DNA from: Nocardia sp. CC227C
Lineage (GTDB): Bacteria; Actinomycetota; Actinomycetes; Mycobacteriales; Mycobacteriaceae
Length of the DNA stretch: 64,000 nt
Assembly: GCF_030767025.1 (NCBI RefSeq)
Contig: NZ_JASITE010000001.1
Span: forward strand, 558,001 to 622,000
Reading direction: 5' to 3'
The notes below the pieces were generated by a model. The model made no database searches, had not been told where the DNA came from, and was given only the letters and a program-made list of their open reading frames with translations. Numbering within the stretch: position 1 is the first letter of the stretch; every line of letters starts with the position of its first letter. Positions 18,784 to 28,113 of this stretch are shown in pieces. The translations under genes were made by a program, and so were the position numbers.

Positions 18784-19545
18784 CTATTCGTGCACGTCGG
18801 CCTCGTGCGGTGCGGCGGCGAGCGGCGAGCGATCGGCCGCCGAGGAAAGCGCCGCCACCCCGGCGTCCGATGTGTCCCCCATTGGTTCGGGCGCGGCGGT
18901 TTCGTGCTCGGACGGCTGCGGGGCGACGTCGGCGGTGGCGTCCGCGTCCTCGGCCCGGCTGCGCGAGATCACCCCCTCCAGTTCCTGCACCAGGGCGACC
19001 AGTTCGGCGCGCAGGCCGGCGACCTCGGCCGCGAGTTCGTCGCGGGCGGCCTCGCGTTCGACGAGGTTGGCGCGCAGCGTGTCGATGGTGTCGTTCATGG
19101 CGGCCAGCTGGCGGTCGGCTCCGCGCAGCCGCCATTCCACGATGGCGTGGCGGCCCACCGAGCCGCTGGCGTTCTCCACCCACTCGACCACGTAGTCCAG
19201 CCACCCGGGCTGTTTGGGCATCTTCTCGTGCTCATCCCAGCCCTTGCGCAGCGCGGGCTTGGGGGAGAGCACCCGCTCACCGGCCGCCCCCGCGGCGGGC
19301 GTGTTGAGCTGCACGTGGCTGATCTTTCCGGCGCTGGTCACCACGACGGTGAGGCGGTAGCGCCCCACCAGGTGCATGCGCAATTCCGCCGCGCCGCGCC
19401 CATCGGCGTCCATGGCCCCGAGCCACGGCCCGTCGGCCGCGTCGATGATCGACTCGAGCACCCCGAGTTGTCCGACGCCGCGCCGGAGCCGCGTCGCCCG
19501 CTTGCGTAGGTCCTCGACCGTGTCGGTCATCTGATCCCAGTGCAT
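18784..19545 (-). CDS. coiled-coil hypothetical protein
   Basis: The 253-residue protein starts at ATG 19545 (MHWDQMTDTVEDLRKRATRL) with AAAGG four bases upstream; ATG 19530 is an alternative. An N-terminal alpha/beta portion (RMHLVGRYRLTVVVTSAGKI) precedes a helical part, then a clear heptad-rich coiled coil at about 145-200 (MNDTIDTLRANLVEREAARD, then ELAAEVAGLRAELVALVQEL). An acidic, probably disordered tail follows. There is no signal peptide or TM segment. I do not recognise the family. It is divergent from the PAP2-kinase gene. Confidence 0.7.
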   Translation of the reverse strand: MHWDQMTDTVEDLRKRATRLRRGVGQLGVLESIIDAADGPWLGAMDADGRGAAELRMHLVGRYRLTVVVTSAGKISHVQLNTPAAGAAGERVLSPKPALRKGWDEHEKMPKQPGWLDYVVEWVENASGSVGRHAIVEWRLRGADRQLAAMNDTIDTLRANLVEREAARDELAAEVAGLRAELVALVQELEGVISRSRAEDADATADVAPQPSEHETAAPEPMGDTSDAGVAALSSAADRSPLAAAPHEADVHE

Positions 19546-19938
19546 ATCGCCTTTCGGTGTCCAACGACTGTCCGGCCGCGGCCGCACCTCGAACGGCCGC
19601 GGGGGTGGCCGTGCCGTGAACCAGCCGTCCAGGTGTGGTCGTGCCCTTTCCCGCCGAATATATCGGCGCGCGCCGCCGCCCTCGCGTAGGCGGCCGGGTG
19701 TCGGCGGCGGGCATCGTCGCGTCCACTCCCGCGCTCCGTGCGGGCGGGGTGCGGGCGCGTGCGTGTGCTCGGTCCGTCGGTGGCCGGTGCGGCCGGGGTG
19801 ACGCGTGGCCGACCTCGGACGGGGATTTCGCGATGCCGCCACGGTGGTGGCGCGGCGACGCATGGCCGAATACGCTTGTCGCCGGGGTGAATCCGCCCAC
19901 CACGGTGTCGTGCCGGGGGAATCGGTAATGTCGGGCTG
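19546..19938. other. divergent intergenic region, no supported gene
   Basis: This 393-bp region lies between divergent genes and probably holds both promoters. Open frames here encode Arg/Gly/Ala-rich sequence without features. No hairpin or repeat stands out. Confidence 0.5.
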
Positions 19939-21510
19939 GTGAGTAGCTGGGTGCGTAGCAAATTCCGGAAGGTCGGCCGATTCGATCGGACGATCGAGGG
20001 TGCCGTGGCGCAGTTGCCCGCGTCGATCATGGACAGCGGTTTGCTGAGGCTGACCAACAGCGCCAATTACAGCATGCTGTGGCTCGGCATCGCGGCCGTG
20101 CTGGCCACCCGCAAGGGCTCGCCGCGACGCGCGGCCATGCGCGGCGTGGTCTCGGTGGCCGGGGCCAGCCTCACCGTCAATGTCGGCCTCAAGACACTCA
20201 TCGCCCGCCGCCGTCCGGCCGCCGAGGTACTGCCGGTGTACCGGCGGCTGGTGCCCGCGCCGACATCGTCGTCCTTCCCGTCCGGGCATGCCGCCTGCGC
20301 GGCGGCCTTCGCCACCGCCGTCGCGCTCGAAAGTCCCCGCACCGCGCTGGCGGTCGCGCCGCTGGCCGCCACCGTCGCGTATTCGCGGGTGCACACCGGC
20401 GTGCACTGGGGCTCCGATGTGCTGGTCGGTGCGGCGGTCGGCTCCGGTATCGCCCTGGCCACCCGGCGCTGGTGGCCGGTGCGGGAATCCGATGAGGCGC
20501 AGGCCCGCCCGGTGCGGGAGGCGCCCGTGCTGGTGGAGGGTAAAGGACTCGTGGTGATGGTGAACCCGGTCTCCGGCGACGCCAGCTACGACCCGACCGA
20601 CGACATCCGCGCCGCGCTGCCCGCCGCCACGGTGCTGCGCACCCAACGCGACCTGGACGCCGCGGCGCAGCTCACGCGCGCCATCGCCGCGGCCGAGGAG
20701 CCGGTACTGGCGGTGGGCGTCGCCGGTGGCGACGGTACGGTCGCCTCGGTGGCCGCCGTCGCGCTGCGCCACGAACTGCCGCTGGTGGTCATTCCGACCG
20801 GCACCCTCAACCACTTCGCGCGCGACCTCGGTGTCTACGACTTGCGCGAGGTCATCGACGCCACCGGCGTCGGCGAGGCGGTCGCCGTCGATATCGCCGG
20901 CGTCGAATTCGAGGACGACGACGGGACGCACACCCGGCACCTCATCAATACCTCCAGCATCGGCACCTATCCCGAGCTGGTGCGGTTGCGTGAGCAGTGG
21001 CGGCACCGCTGGGGCAAGTGGCCCGCCTTCGCCGCCGCCCTGGTGGTGACGCTGCGCCGCGCCCAGCCGATCGAGATCTACCTGGACGGCCGCTGGCAGC
21101 GGGTGTGGTTCCTGTTCGTGGGCAACGGTCCCTATCACCCGCACGGCGCGGTGCCCGCCTTCCGCGACCGCCTCGACTCCGGGCTGCTCGATGTGCGCTG
21201 GCTGCGGGCCGACCTGCGCTGGTCGCGGGCGCGGGCGGTGGTGGCGCTGCTGCTGGGCGCGATCGGCCACAGCCGGGTCTACGGGGAACGTCAGCTGCCG
21301 GAGTTGCTCGTGCAGCTGTCCGCTCCGGAGGCGCTCGCCACCGACGGTGAGGTCATCGGCGATACCACCCACCTGCGCTACTACATCGCGGGCGAACTCG
21401 CCGCCTACCGCCGCGACGAGTCGAATCCGCTGTGGGCCAACCGGTATCGACCGCACCACCGCCGGGCGCCCTGGCTGCTCGACGCCTTCCGCCCGCGCCG
21501 CCCGAGCTGA
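19939..21510 (+). CDS. bifunctional PAP2 phosphatase / diacylglycerol-kinase-like lipid kinase
   Basis: The 523-residue fusion has an N-terminal PAP2 domain with the acid-phosphatase motifs KTLIARRRPAA, SSFPSGHAACAAAFAT and SRVHTGVHWGSDVLVG (about 85-175). From about 200 there is a DAGK catalytic domain: VVMVNPVSGDASYD, VAGGDGTVASVAAVAL, VIPTGTLNHFARDLG and a C-terminal beta sandwich ending in PEALATDGEV. Such fusions are common in actinobacteria and are thought to act in phospholipid turnover at the membrane. The start is GTG 19939. Its stop is two bases from the convergent lipoprotein stop. Confidence 0.93.
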   Translation: MSSWVRSKFRKVGRFDRTIEGAVAQLPASIMDSGLLRLTNSANYSMLWLGIAAVLATRKGSPRRAAMRGVVSVAGASLTVNVGLKTLIARRRPAAEVLPVYRRLVPAPTSSSFPSGHAACAAAFATAVALESPRTALAVAPLAATVAYSRVHTGVHWGSDVLVGAAVGSGIALATRRWWPVRESDEAQARPVREAPVLVEGKGLVVMVNPVSGDASYDPTDDIRAALPAATVLRTQRDLDAAAQLTRAIAAAEEPVLAVGVAGGDGTVASVAAVALRHELPLVVIPTGTLNHFARDLGVYDLREVIDATGVGEAVAVDIAGVEFEDDDGTHTRHLINTSSIGTYPELVRLREQWRHRWGKWPAFAAALVVTLRRAQPIEIYLDGRWQRVWFLFVGNGPYHPHGAVPAFRDRLDSGLLDVRWLRADLRWSRARAVVALLLGAIGHSRVYGERQLPELLVQLSAPEALATDGEVIGDTTHLRYYIAGELAAYRRDESNPLWANRYRPHHRRAPWLLDAFRPRRPS

Positions 21511-21512
21511 GT

Positions 21513-22007
21513 TCAGCCGAACCAGATGCCGCGCGGCACCACCCGCACGAAACTGGTCGCGCTGTCGGGAAGCTTGCCGTCGGGGTCGCCGCATCCGATG
21601 GTCAGCTCACCGGGGGTGGCCCCGACCGTCCACAGTGGTACCCAGGTCCCGCCCGCGGCCTGCTCGGGTTCGGCGTCGGCGGGCGGCGGCAGCAGTTCGA
21701 TCGCCGCACCCGAGGTGTCGGTCGCGGTGCACTCCAGCGCGGACCTGTCCCATGCCGCGAGTCCCTTGATATCGAGGACGGCGTCGGCGGGCATCACCAC
21801 CACCTTGGTCTGTCCCAGCGGTATGCGTTCCGCACCGGCCGCCTCGCCGGGGTCGCCGGTGGTCGGCGGGGGTGCGGTGGTGGCCGGCGTGTCGACCGCG
21901 GTCGGGCTGGCCGACGCCGGGTTCGCCTCCCGGTCGTCATCGGAGCAACCCGCCGCGACGACGGGCAACAGGCTCGCGGCAATGAGGAACTTCGAGGTCC
22001 GGCGCAT
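21513..22007 (-). CDS. secreted lipoprotein of unknown function
   Basis: This 164-residue protein has a signal peptide (MRRTSKFLIAASLLPVVAAG) with lipobox VAAGC, so the mature protein would start at Cys21. A Ser/Thr/Pro-rich linker (about 22-55) leads to a compact domain with two cysteines (ALECTATD and LTIGCGDPDG), possibly a disulfide. I do not recognise the domain. It ends two bases from the convergent PAP2-kinase gene. Confidence 0.8.
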   Translation of the reverse strand: MRRTSKFLIAASLLPVVAAGCSDDDREANPASASPTAVDTPATTAPPPTTGDPGEAAGAERIPLGQTKVVVMPADAVLDIKGLAAWDRSALECTATDTSGAAIELLPPPADAEPEQAAGGTWVPLWTVGATPGELTIGCGDPDGKLPDSATSFVRVVPRGIWFG

Positions 22008-22049
22008 CCATGCCTCCTGTGCAGGGCTGAAGAGTTCTCAGGTTACTTC

Positions 22050-23024
22050 TCAGCAAATGTAGCGGGTGGCTATGCGGTGCAGCAGTCGCGCCGCGGTGCG
22101 CGCGGTGCGTGAGTCGACATCCAGCGCCGGGTTGAGTTCGGCGACATCCACCGCCGCCAAGCTGCCGCTGGCGCTCACCCGGTCGCAGACACGCTGGACG
22201 ATCTCCAGCGGAACCCCGTAGGCGGCGGGCGCGCTGACGCCGGGAGCCACGGCGGCGGGCAGCACATCGAGGTCGATGGTCAGATACAACAGGTCCACGG
22301 CATCGAGCAGTTCGGCGACGAAGGCATCGACGATCGCGTAATCCAGTGTGCCGCACTGCTCGTCGAGCAGATAGCGGACGTCGAGACGGTGCGCGGCGTC
22401 GAAGAGCGCGGCGGTGTTGGCGGGTTGGCTGATACCGAGCACGGCGTAGCGGCAGTCGGTGCCCGCCGCCCGCTCGGCGTCCAGAATCTGCCGGAAAGGC
22501 GTGCCGGAGCTGGGAATCGGATCGGCGCGCAGATCGAAGTGCGCGTCCAGATTCAGAATGCCCAGCCGTGGCCGGTCACGCCTGCGCGCCGATCCGGCCA
22601 CGCCCAGATACGTCCCGTAGGCGACCTCGTGCCCGCCACCCAGCACCATCGGCAGCCGACCGGCGTCCATGGCGACGGTGACGGCCCGTCCGAGCCGCAC
22701 CTGCCCGGCTTCCAGATCGGCATCGGTGACCGCGACGGTCCCGGCATCCTCGAGCGGGACGGGCGTGGCCAGCGCCAGCGACGCCAGCGCCGCCCGCAGC
22801 GCATCCGGTCCGGCCGCCGCCCCCGGTCGGCCCTGATTGCGCCGCACACCCTCGTCGCTGGCGAAACCGATCAGCGCACAACCGTTCCCGGCCCGGCCGG
22901 GATCGAACTCGCGAATCGCCTGATGCCAGCGCAGGTGATCCGGTGTGCTGCCGTCGATCCGCCCGGCCCACGGTGCGGGCGGGATATCGACGAACGCCGA
23001 CCGCGCCGAATCGACGGCGCTCAC
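22050..23024 (-). CDS. hutG: formimidoylglutamase (arginase family)
   Basis: HutG (324 residues) hydrolyses N-formimidoylglutamate to glutamate and formamide, the last step of one histidine-degradation route. It belongs to the ureohydrolase family. Metal-ligand motifs are [20 protein letters not shown] and [19 protein letters not shown]. The start GTG 23024 overlaps the hutI stop by four bases (GTGA), so it is translationally coupled to hutI. Agmatinase is excluded mainly by the hut context. Confidence 0.9.
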   Translation of the reverse strand: MSAVDSARSAFVDIPPAPWAGRIDGSTPDHLRWHQAIREFDPGRAGNGCALIGFASDEGVRRNQGRPGAAAGPDALRAALASLALATPVPLEDAGTVAVTDADLEAGQVRLGRAVTVAMDAGRLPMVLGGGHEVAYGTYLGVAGSARRRDRPRLGILNLDAHFDLRADPIPSSGTPFRQILDAERAAGTDCRYAVLGISQPANTAALFDAAHRLDVRYLLDEQCGTLDYAIVDAFVAELLDAVDLLYLTIDLDVLPAAVAPGVSAPAAYGVPLEIVQRVCDRVSASGSLAAVDVAELNPALDVDSRTARTAARLLHRIATRYIC

Positions 23025-24202
23025 GCGGCATCGCCCGCGACCAGCACCCCGTCCTTCCAGACCTCGCGCACCAACGCGACCCCCGGCCGGTAGGCGAGAT
23101 GCAGATAGGACGGCGCGTCCAGCGCGATGGCGTCGGCACGGGCGCCGATGCCGAGCCGTCCGACATCGGTGCGCCGCAGCGCCGCCGCCCCGCCCAGGGT
23201 GGCCGCCCGCACCGCCTCCTCGGGACTCATCCGCAGCTCGCGCACCGCCAGCGCGATGCAGAACGGCAGGCTGGTGGTGTAGCTGGTGCCGGGATTGCAG
23301 TCCGCGCCCAGCGCCACGGTGACCCCGGCGTCGAGCAGCGCACGAGCGTCGGGATAGGCGTTGCGGGTGCAGAAGTCGGCCCCCGGCAACAGGGTCGCCA
23401 CCGTCGAACCGCTCGCCAACGCGTCGATATCGGCATCGGTCACATAGGTGACGTGGTCCACCGACGCCGCGCCCATCTCGACGGCCAGCCGCACCCCCGG
23501 TCCGGTCCCGAGTTGATTGCCGTGGACTCGCGGCACCAGCCCGTGCGCGACTCCGGCCGCCAGCACCGCGCGCGACTGATCCTCGTCGAACGCGCCGCGC
23601 TCACAGAACACGTCGATCCACTTGGCGTGCGGTGCAACGGTTTCGATCATCTCATCGCACACCATGGCGACGTACTCGTCGGCCCGTCCGGCGTACTCCG
23701 GCGGCGGCACGTGGGCGGCGAGCAGGGTCACCTCGTCGGTGAAGCGGCCCGCCACCAGTGCGCCGCGCAGTTCGTCGCGGGTGGTCTGCCCGTAGCCGGT
23801 CTTGCATTCGACGGTGGTGCTGCCCGAGCGCAGCGCCTCGTCCATCAGCCGCCGGACCGTGGCCGCGAGCTGGGTGTCGTCGGCGGCGCGGGTGGCCGCG
23901 ATGGTGGTGCGGATACCGCCCGCCGTATAGGGCGCTCCGGTCATGCGCGCCGCGAACTCCTCGGCCCGGTCACCGGCGAACACCAGGTGTGAATGGCTTT
24001 CCACGAAGCCGGGCAGCAGTGCCCGCCCGCCGAGGTCGAGTCCGCTGTCGGCCGCGGGGGCGTCGGCGCTGTCCCCGACCCAGCTCACCACCCCGTCGGC
24101 GAAGGCGACGGCCGCGTCGTGGCGTACCCCGAGCGGCCCCGCGCCGAGTTCGGGTTCATTGGTGACGAGCGTCCCGATATTCGAGACGACGAACGATGCC
24201 AC
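23021..24202 (-). CDS. hutI: imidazolonepropionase
   Basis: HutI (393 residues) opens imidazolone propionate to formimidoylglutamate. It is an amidohydrolase: the metal-binding HSH is in [21 protein letters not shown], followed by ECKTGYGQT, the RVHGNQLG histidine segment and [20 protein letters not shown]. The start is GTG 24202 ([13 protein letters not shown]) with AAAGGA eight bases upstream. It lies 65 bp after the hutU stop in the same direction. Confidence 0.93.
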   Translation of the reverse strand: MASFVVSNIGTLVTNEPELGAGPLGVRHDAAVAFADGVVSWVGDSADAPAADSGLDLGGRALLPGFVESHSHLVFAGDRAEEFAARMTGAPYTAGGIRTTIAATRAADDTQLAATVRRLMDEALRSGSTTVECKTGYGQTTRDELRGALVAGRFTDEVTLLAAHVPPPEYAGRADEYVAMVCDEMIETVAPHAKWIDVFCERGAFDEDQSRAVLAAGVAHGLVPRVHGNQLGTGPGVRLAVEMGAASVDHVTYVTDADIDALASGSTVATLLPGADFCTRNAYPDARALLDAGVTVALGADCNPGTSYTTSLPFCIALAVRELRMSPEEAVRAATLGGAAALRRTDVGRLGIGARADAIALDAPSYLHLAYRPGVALVREVWKDGVLVAGDAA

Positions 24203-24267
24203 GGTGAAATCCTTTCCGCCGCAGGCTGTCTGCCCGCATTGCCAGAGTGCGTATCCGCCGCGCGGAT

Positions 24268-25944
24268 TCAGTTGTGCTCGGTCGTGGGGATGCGCACGCC
24301 GCGGGTGCGCGCGGTGTGCCGGGCGTGCTCGTATCCGGCGTCGGCGTGCCGGATGACGCCCATCCCCGGGTCGTTGGTCAGCACGGTCTCGAGCTTGCGC
24401 GCCGCCAGGTCGGTGCCGTCGGCGATGCACACCTGCCCGGCGTGGATCGAGCGTCCCATGCCGACCCCGCCGCCGTGGTGGATCGACACCCACGACGCGC
24501 CGGAGGCGGTATTGACCAGGGCGTTGAGCAGCGGCCAGTCGGCGATGGCGTCGGAGCCGTCGCGCATGGCCTCGGTCTCGCGGTAGGGCGAGGCCACCGA
24601 ACCCGAGTCCAGGTGGTCGCGTCCGATGGCCAGGGGTGCGCGCAGCTCGCCGCTGGCCACCATCTCGTTGAACCGCAGTCCGGCGCGGTGCCTTTCGCCG
24701 TAGCCGAGCCAGCAGATGCGGGCGGGCAGTCCCTCGAAGGCCACCCTCTCCCCGGCCAGGGTGATCCAGCGCCGCAGATGCTCGTTCTCCGGGAACAATT
24801 CGAGAATGGCGCGGTCGGTGGCCGCGATGTCGGCCGGATCGCCGGACAGCGCCGCCCAGCGGAACGGACCCAGACCCTCTTCGAACAGCGGCCGGATATA
24901 GGCCGGGACGAAGCCCGGGAAGTCGAAGGCGCGAGCGCAGCCGCCCTTGCGGGCCTCGTCGCGAATGCTGTTGCCGTAGTCGAAGACCTCAGCGCCGCGG
25001 TCGAGGAAGCCGACCATGGCGGCGACGTGCGCGGCCATGGACGCGCGGGCCCGCTCGGTGAACGTGACCGGATCCTTCGCGGCGAGTGCCTTCATCTCTC
25101 CGAACTCCACGCCCGCGGGCAGATAGGCGAGCGGATCGTGCGCGGAGGTCTGATCGGTGACGATATCGACGGGCGCGCCCTGCGCCAGCAGGGCCGGAAA
25201 CACTTCGGCCGCATTGCCTTCCACGCCGATGGACAGCGGGCGACGCTCGTCGCGGGCCGCGACGGCCAGCTCCAGTGCGTGGGCGACGCTGTCCGCCTTG
25301 ACATCGAGGTACCCGTGCGCGATGCGCCGGTCGATACGGGTCACATCGCATTCGACGCAGATCGCCACCCCCTCGTTCATGGTGACCGCGAGCGGCTGCG
25401 CGCCACCCATGCCGCCGAGACCCGCGGTGAGCGTGATGGTTCCGGCGAGCGTGCCCCCGAATCGCTTGCGCGCCACCGCGCCGAAGGTCTCGTAGGTGCC
25501 CTGCAGGATGCCCTGGGTGCCGATGTAGATCCACGACCCTGCGGTCATCTGCCCGTACATGGTGAGCCCGAGTGCCTCGAGCCGCCGGAACTCCTCCCAG
25601 TTCGCCCAGTCGCCCACCAGATTCGAGTTGGCGATGAGCACCCGCGGCGCCCATTCGCTGGTGCGGAACACCCCGACCGGCTTGCCGGACTGCACCAGCA
25701 TGGTCTCGTCGTCGCGCAGCGTCCGCAGCGTCTCCACCATGGCGTCGAAGGCCGCCCAATTGCGTGCGGCCCGGCCGGTGCCGCCGTAGACCACCAGGCT
25801 GTCGGGATGTTCGGCCACCTCCGGATCGAGGTTGTTCATGAGCATCCGCAGCGCACCCTCCTGCTGCCAGCCGAGGGTGGTGAGTTCCGCGCCCCGGGGA
25901 GCGCGCACGGTGCGGGCCGGGTGGCCGGGGGAAGTGAGATCCAT
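24268..25944 (-). CDS. hutU: urocanate hydratase
   Basis: Urocanase (558 residues) adds water to urocanate with a tightly bound NAD+. Full-length landmarks include [31 protein letters not shown], the dinucleotide-binding [36 protein letters not shown], and [17 protein letters not shown] near the end. It is the first gene of the minus-strand hut cluster. No histidine ammonia-lyase (hutH) gene accompanies it here. The start lies beside the HutC-type palindrome at 25963. Confidence 0.95.
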   Translation of the reverse strand: MDLTSPGHPARTVRAPRGAELTTLGWQQEGALRMLMNNLDPEVAEHPDSLVVYGGTGRAARNWAAFDAMVETLRTLRDDETMLVQSGKPVGVFRTSEWAPRVLIANSNLVGDWANWEEFRRLEALGLTMYGQMTAGSWIYIGTQGILQGTYETFGAVARKRFGGTLAGTITLTAGLGGMGGAQPLAVTMNEGVAICVECDVTRIDRRIAHGYLDVKADSVAHALELAVAARDERRPLSIGVEGNAAEVFPALLAQGAPVDIVTDQTSAHDPLAYLPAGVEFGEMKALAAKDPVTFTERARASMAAHVAAMVGFLDRGAEVFDYGNSIRDEARKGGCARAFDFPGFVPAYIRPLFEEGLGPFRWAALSGDPADIAATDRAILELFPENEHLRRWITLAGERVAFEGLPARICWLGYGERHRAGLRFNEMVASGELRAPLAIGRDHLDSGSVASPYRETEAMRDGSDAIADWPLLNALVNTASGASWVSIHHGGGVGMGRSIHAGQVCIADGTDLAARKLETVLTNDPGMGVIRHADAGYEHARHTARTRGVRIPTTEHN

Positions 25945-25962
25945 GGTGTCTAGTTGTATAGT

Positions 25963-25976
25963 CCTGTATATACAGG
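25963..25976. promoter_or_regulatory. putative HutC operator between hutU and hutC
   Basis: The perfect palindrome CCTGTATATACAGG lies 18 bp before hutU and 40 bp before hutC. HutC-family repressors are known to bind TGTATATACA-like palindromes in hut promoters. A half-site-like TTGTATAG lies next to it at 25954-25961. Confidence 0.75.
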
Positions 25977-26015
25977 AGTCAAGGGGTGGGTTCCGGCCGG
26001 TAGGCTGCGGGACCG

Positions 26016-26795
26016 ATGGATACGGGCGAGGAGCTGATGCGGGGCATGACGGCGGTCGACACCGAACTCGCGGGGCTGTTCGCGCAGGCGGGCGGCGACG
26101 CGGTGCCCGCCTATGAACGGGTCAAGAACCTGGTGTCCGCGCAGATCCGCTCCGGCCGCTGGGCCGAGGGCGATCAGGTGCCGTCGGAGCACCAGTTCGT
26201 CGCCGCCACCGGCCTGTCCCGCATGACCGTCAACCGCGCCCTGCGGGAACTGACCGCCGAGGGTCTCATCGTCCGGAAGGCGGGCGTGGGCACCTTCGTC
26301 GGCGGCGCGAAGACCTCCTCACCGCTGTTCGAGGTCCGCAATATCGCCGACGATATCGCGCGCCGTGGCCACCGTCATCGCACCGAGGTGATCCTGATGC
26401 GCGCCGAGACCATCGACCCCTCCCACGTCTATCTGCGAGATTCCATCGGCGGCAAGGCTTTCCACTCCGTTCTCGTCCACTTCGAGGACGACACGCCCAT
26501 CCAGGTCGAAGATCGCCACGTCAACCCCGCCGCCGCCCCCTCTTACCTCGACCAGGACTTCACCGCCACCACCCCCAACGACTATCTCACCCGCGTGGCC
26601 CCTCTGGTGCGCGGCGAACACGTGGTCGAAGCCGTCCTCGCCACCCCCGGCGAATGCGAGCTCCTCGATATCGCCCCCACCGAACCCTGCCTGCTCATCC
26701 GCCGCCGCACCTGGTCCGACGACGGTCTCGTGAGCGTCGCCCGCCTCATCCACCCGGGCTCCCGCAACCGCCTGGAAGGCGTCTTCGGCCGCTGA
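26016..26795 (+). CDS. hutC: GntR-family histidine-utilisation repressor
   Basis: The 259-residue protein has an N-terminal GntR winged helix ([40 protein letters not shown]) and a C-terminal UTRA ligand domain ([23 protein letters not shown]). In studied bacteria HutC binds urocanate and releases the hut promoter. It is divergent from hutU with a matching palindrome between. In-frame ATGs at 26016, 26037 and 26046 are all possible; GAGGAG lies before the last two, so the start is uncertain by up to 10 residues. Confidence 0.92.
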   Translation: MDTGEELMRGMTAVDTELAGLFAQAGGDAVPAYERVKNLVSAQIRSGRWAEGDQVPSEHQFVAATGLSRMTVNRALRELTAEGLIVRKAGVGTFVGGAKTSSPLFEVRNIADDIARRGHRHRTEVILMRAETIDPSHVYLRDSIGGKAFHSVLVHFEDDTPIQVEDRHVNPAAAPSYLDQDFTATTPNDYLTRVAPLVRGEHVVEAVLATPGECELLDIAPTEPCLLIRRRTWSDDGLVSVARLIHPGSRNRLEGVFGR

Positions 26796-26796
26796 A

Positions 26797-27378
26797 TCAC
26801 ACCGCGTGGCAACCCGGGTCGTCGTGGTGGAGTTGTTTGACCATGATCGTCATGGGCGGTGAATGCCCCGATTCCGTACGCCCGGCGGGCTGCCAACCCC
26901 ACCGCAGATAGATGTCGTGCGCGGGCGCGGCGGGATTCGCGCACAGTGAGGCGTAGCGCTCGGCTCGCCCGGCGAGCAACGTATCCATCAGGGTGCGGCC
27001 GAGACCCGTTCCCCGGCGACGCGACAGCACCGCCCACTCCATGATCACGAACTTCGCCACGCCCGCTACCGCCACGGGCGGCGGCTCCACGGCATCCGAC
27101 CACCAACGCCCGGCGGCCATGCCGTACCCGTACGCCATGCCCACCAACTCACCGTCATCGACCGCACCGACCAACTCGAACCCCGGCTCGCCGAGTTCCT
27201 CGCCCAACCACCGCCGAAACCGCTGCGCGGCATCGGCGCGCTCCCGATACGGCGGTTCGGCGAATACCGTCGCGTACAGCCCCACCATGGCATCCAGGTA
27301 CCCGACGGCCTCGTCGCTGCCGCCCCGGAATACTCTCGCCGCCATCGCCACCATCCGCTGTGTCGTGTCTTCCGCCAT
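26797..27378 (-). CDS. GNAT-family N-acetyltransferase
   Basis: The 193-residue protein has the GNAT core: a strand with ELVGAVDDGELVGMAYGYGM, then the acetyl-CoA-binding motif MEWAVLSRRRGTGLGRTLMD (R/Q-x2-G-x-G/A type), and a final IYLRWGWQPAGRTES. The start at 27378 (MAEDTTQRM) gives a normal family length. It ends one base after the convergent hutC. The substrate is unknown. Confidence 0.85.
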   Translation of the reverse strand: MAEDTTQRMVAMAARVFRGGSDEAVGYLDAMVGLYATVFAEPPYRERADAAQRFRRWLGEELGEPGFELVGAVDDGELVGMAYGYGMAAGRWWSDAVEPPPVAVAGVAKFVIMEWAVLSRRRGTGLGRTLMDTLLAGRAERYASLCANPAAPAHDIYLRWGWQPAGRTESGHSPPMTIMVKQLHHDDPGCHAV

Positions 27379-27696
27379 CTGTGAAATACAGCGGCAGTCG
27401 TGCGAAGGCAAGTGAACTGAATGTCGGCGTCGATTTCATACGTGAAGCATGATGGCCGACCGGTGATTTCTCCGCCGTGCTGGCTGCGGCAGAGATCAAG
27501 AGATTGGAAATGTGGTTGCGTCGTGTGCCTTACCTGACTTTCGCTGACGCCGGGTCGGGTGAACTCGCGTCCGTGGTGGGATCCGCCGTCGTGCGCGATG
27601 GGGCACCTCGGACGGGCGCCACTGTCAGACAGGAGCGAATTCCCTGGGGCCACGGCGAATAGCCCAACGCGGCAAGGAGTTTCGCCGTGTGGGGCG
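27379..27696. other. intergenic stretch with hairpin after the truncated Nudix gene
   Basis: No supported gene is visible. CACGGCGAA at 27651 and TTCGCCGTG at 27681 can pair around a 21-base loop just past the minus-strand Nudix stop and could be its terminator. The rest is less GC-rich than its surroundings. Confidence 0.45.
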
Positions 27697-27957
27697 TTAT
27701 CCGTATGTGATTTCCGCGCCCAGCGGAGCCCAATCCACGGACGCGAACCGGAACTCGCGTATCGCCAGTCCCAACTCCTCGGCGACCTCCCGCCGGCAGG
27801 CGTCGCGGGGAGATTCGCCTGACTCGACATATCCTCCGGGGATATCCCAGTGGTCCTTGTAGGTGGGCCGCACCAGCAGTACCGCCGTGCCGTTCACGAC
27901 GACGACCCCGGCGGCGACGCGCGGAGTCGCGGTGGGCGCGCCCGGGTCGGTGCTCAT
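27697..27957 (-). CDS. short, probably truncated Nudix hydrolase
   Basis: Only 86 residues are encoded. They contain a complete Nudix box (GGYVESGESPRDACRREVAEELG: G-x5-E-x7-REVxEELG) after VVVVNGTAVLLVRPTYKDHWDIP. The protein stops at EITYG, about 40-60 residues short of a usual Nudix domain, losing the last strands and helix. The downstream DNA in the other frames does not restore Nudix-like sequence, so this looks like a truncation rather than a simple frameshift. It may be a non-functional remnant. Confidence 0.7.
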   Translation of the reverse strand: MSTDPGAPTATPRVAAGVVVVNGTAVLLVRPTYKDHWDIPGGYVESGESPRDACRREVAEELGLAIREFRFASVDWAPLGAEITYG

Positions 27958-28038
27958 GGCCGGTCATCGTAGAGCCCGGTTCCGGGGCTCGGCGGTCTCG
28001 GCGTCCGGGGTGCTTCTCGATTCTCGCCAACCCTTTAT

Positions 28039-28056
28039 CCGGACAGCATTGTCCGG
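28039..28056. promoter_or_regulatory. palindromic operator before the cholesterol-oxidase-like gene
   Basis: CCGGACA-GCAT-TGTCCGG is a perfect 7-bp-arm palindrome 57 bp before the start at 28114, in a short A/T-richer patch that also offers a TATGGT -10. It is a candidate site for the TetR protein encoded downstream at 29701; this link is inferred from position only. Confidence 0.55.
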
Positions 28057-28113
28057 TATGGTCGGTCAACCGCGTGATCGAACGCGACCTCGCCCACACT
28101 CGAAGGCTTTTCG

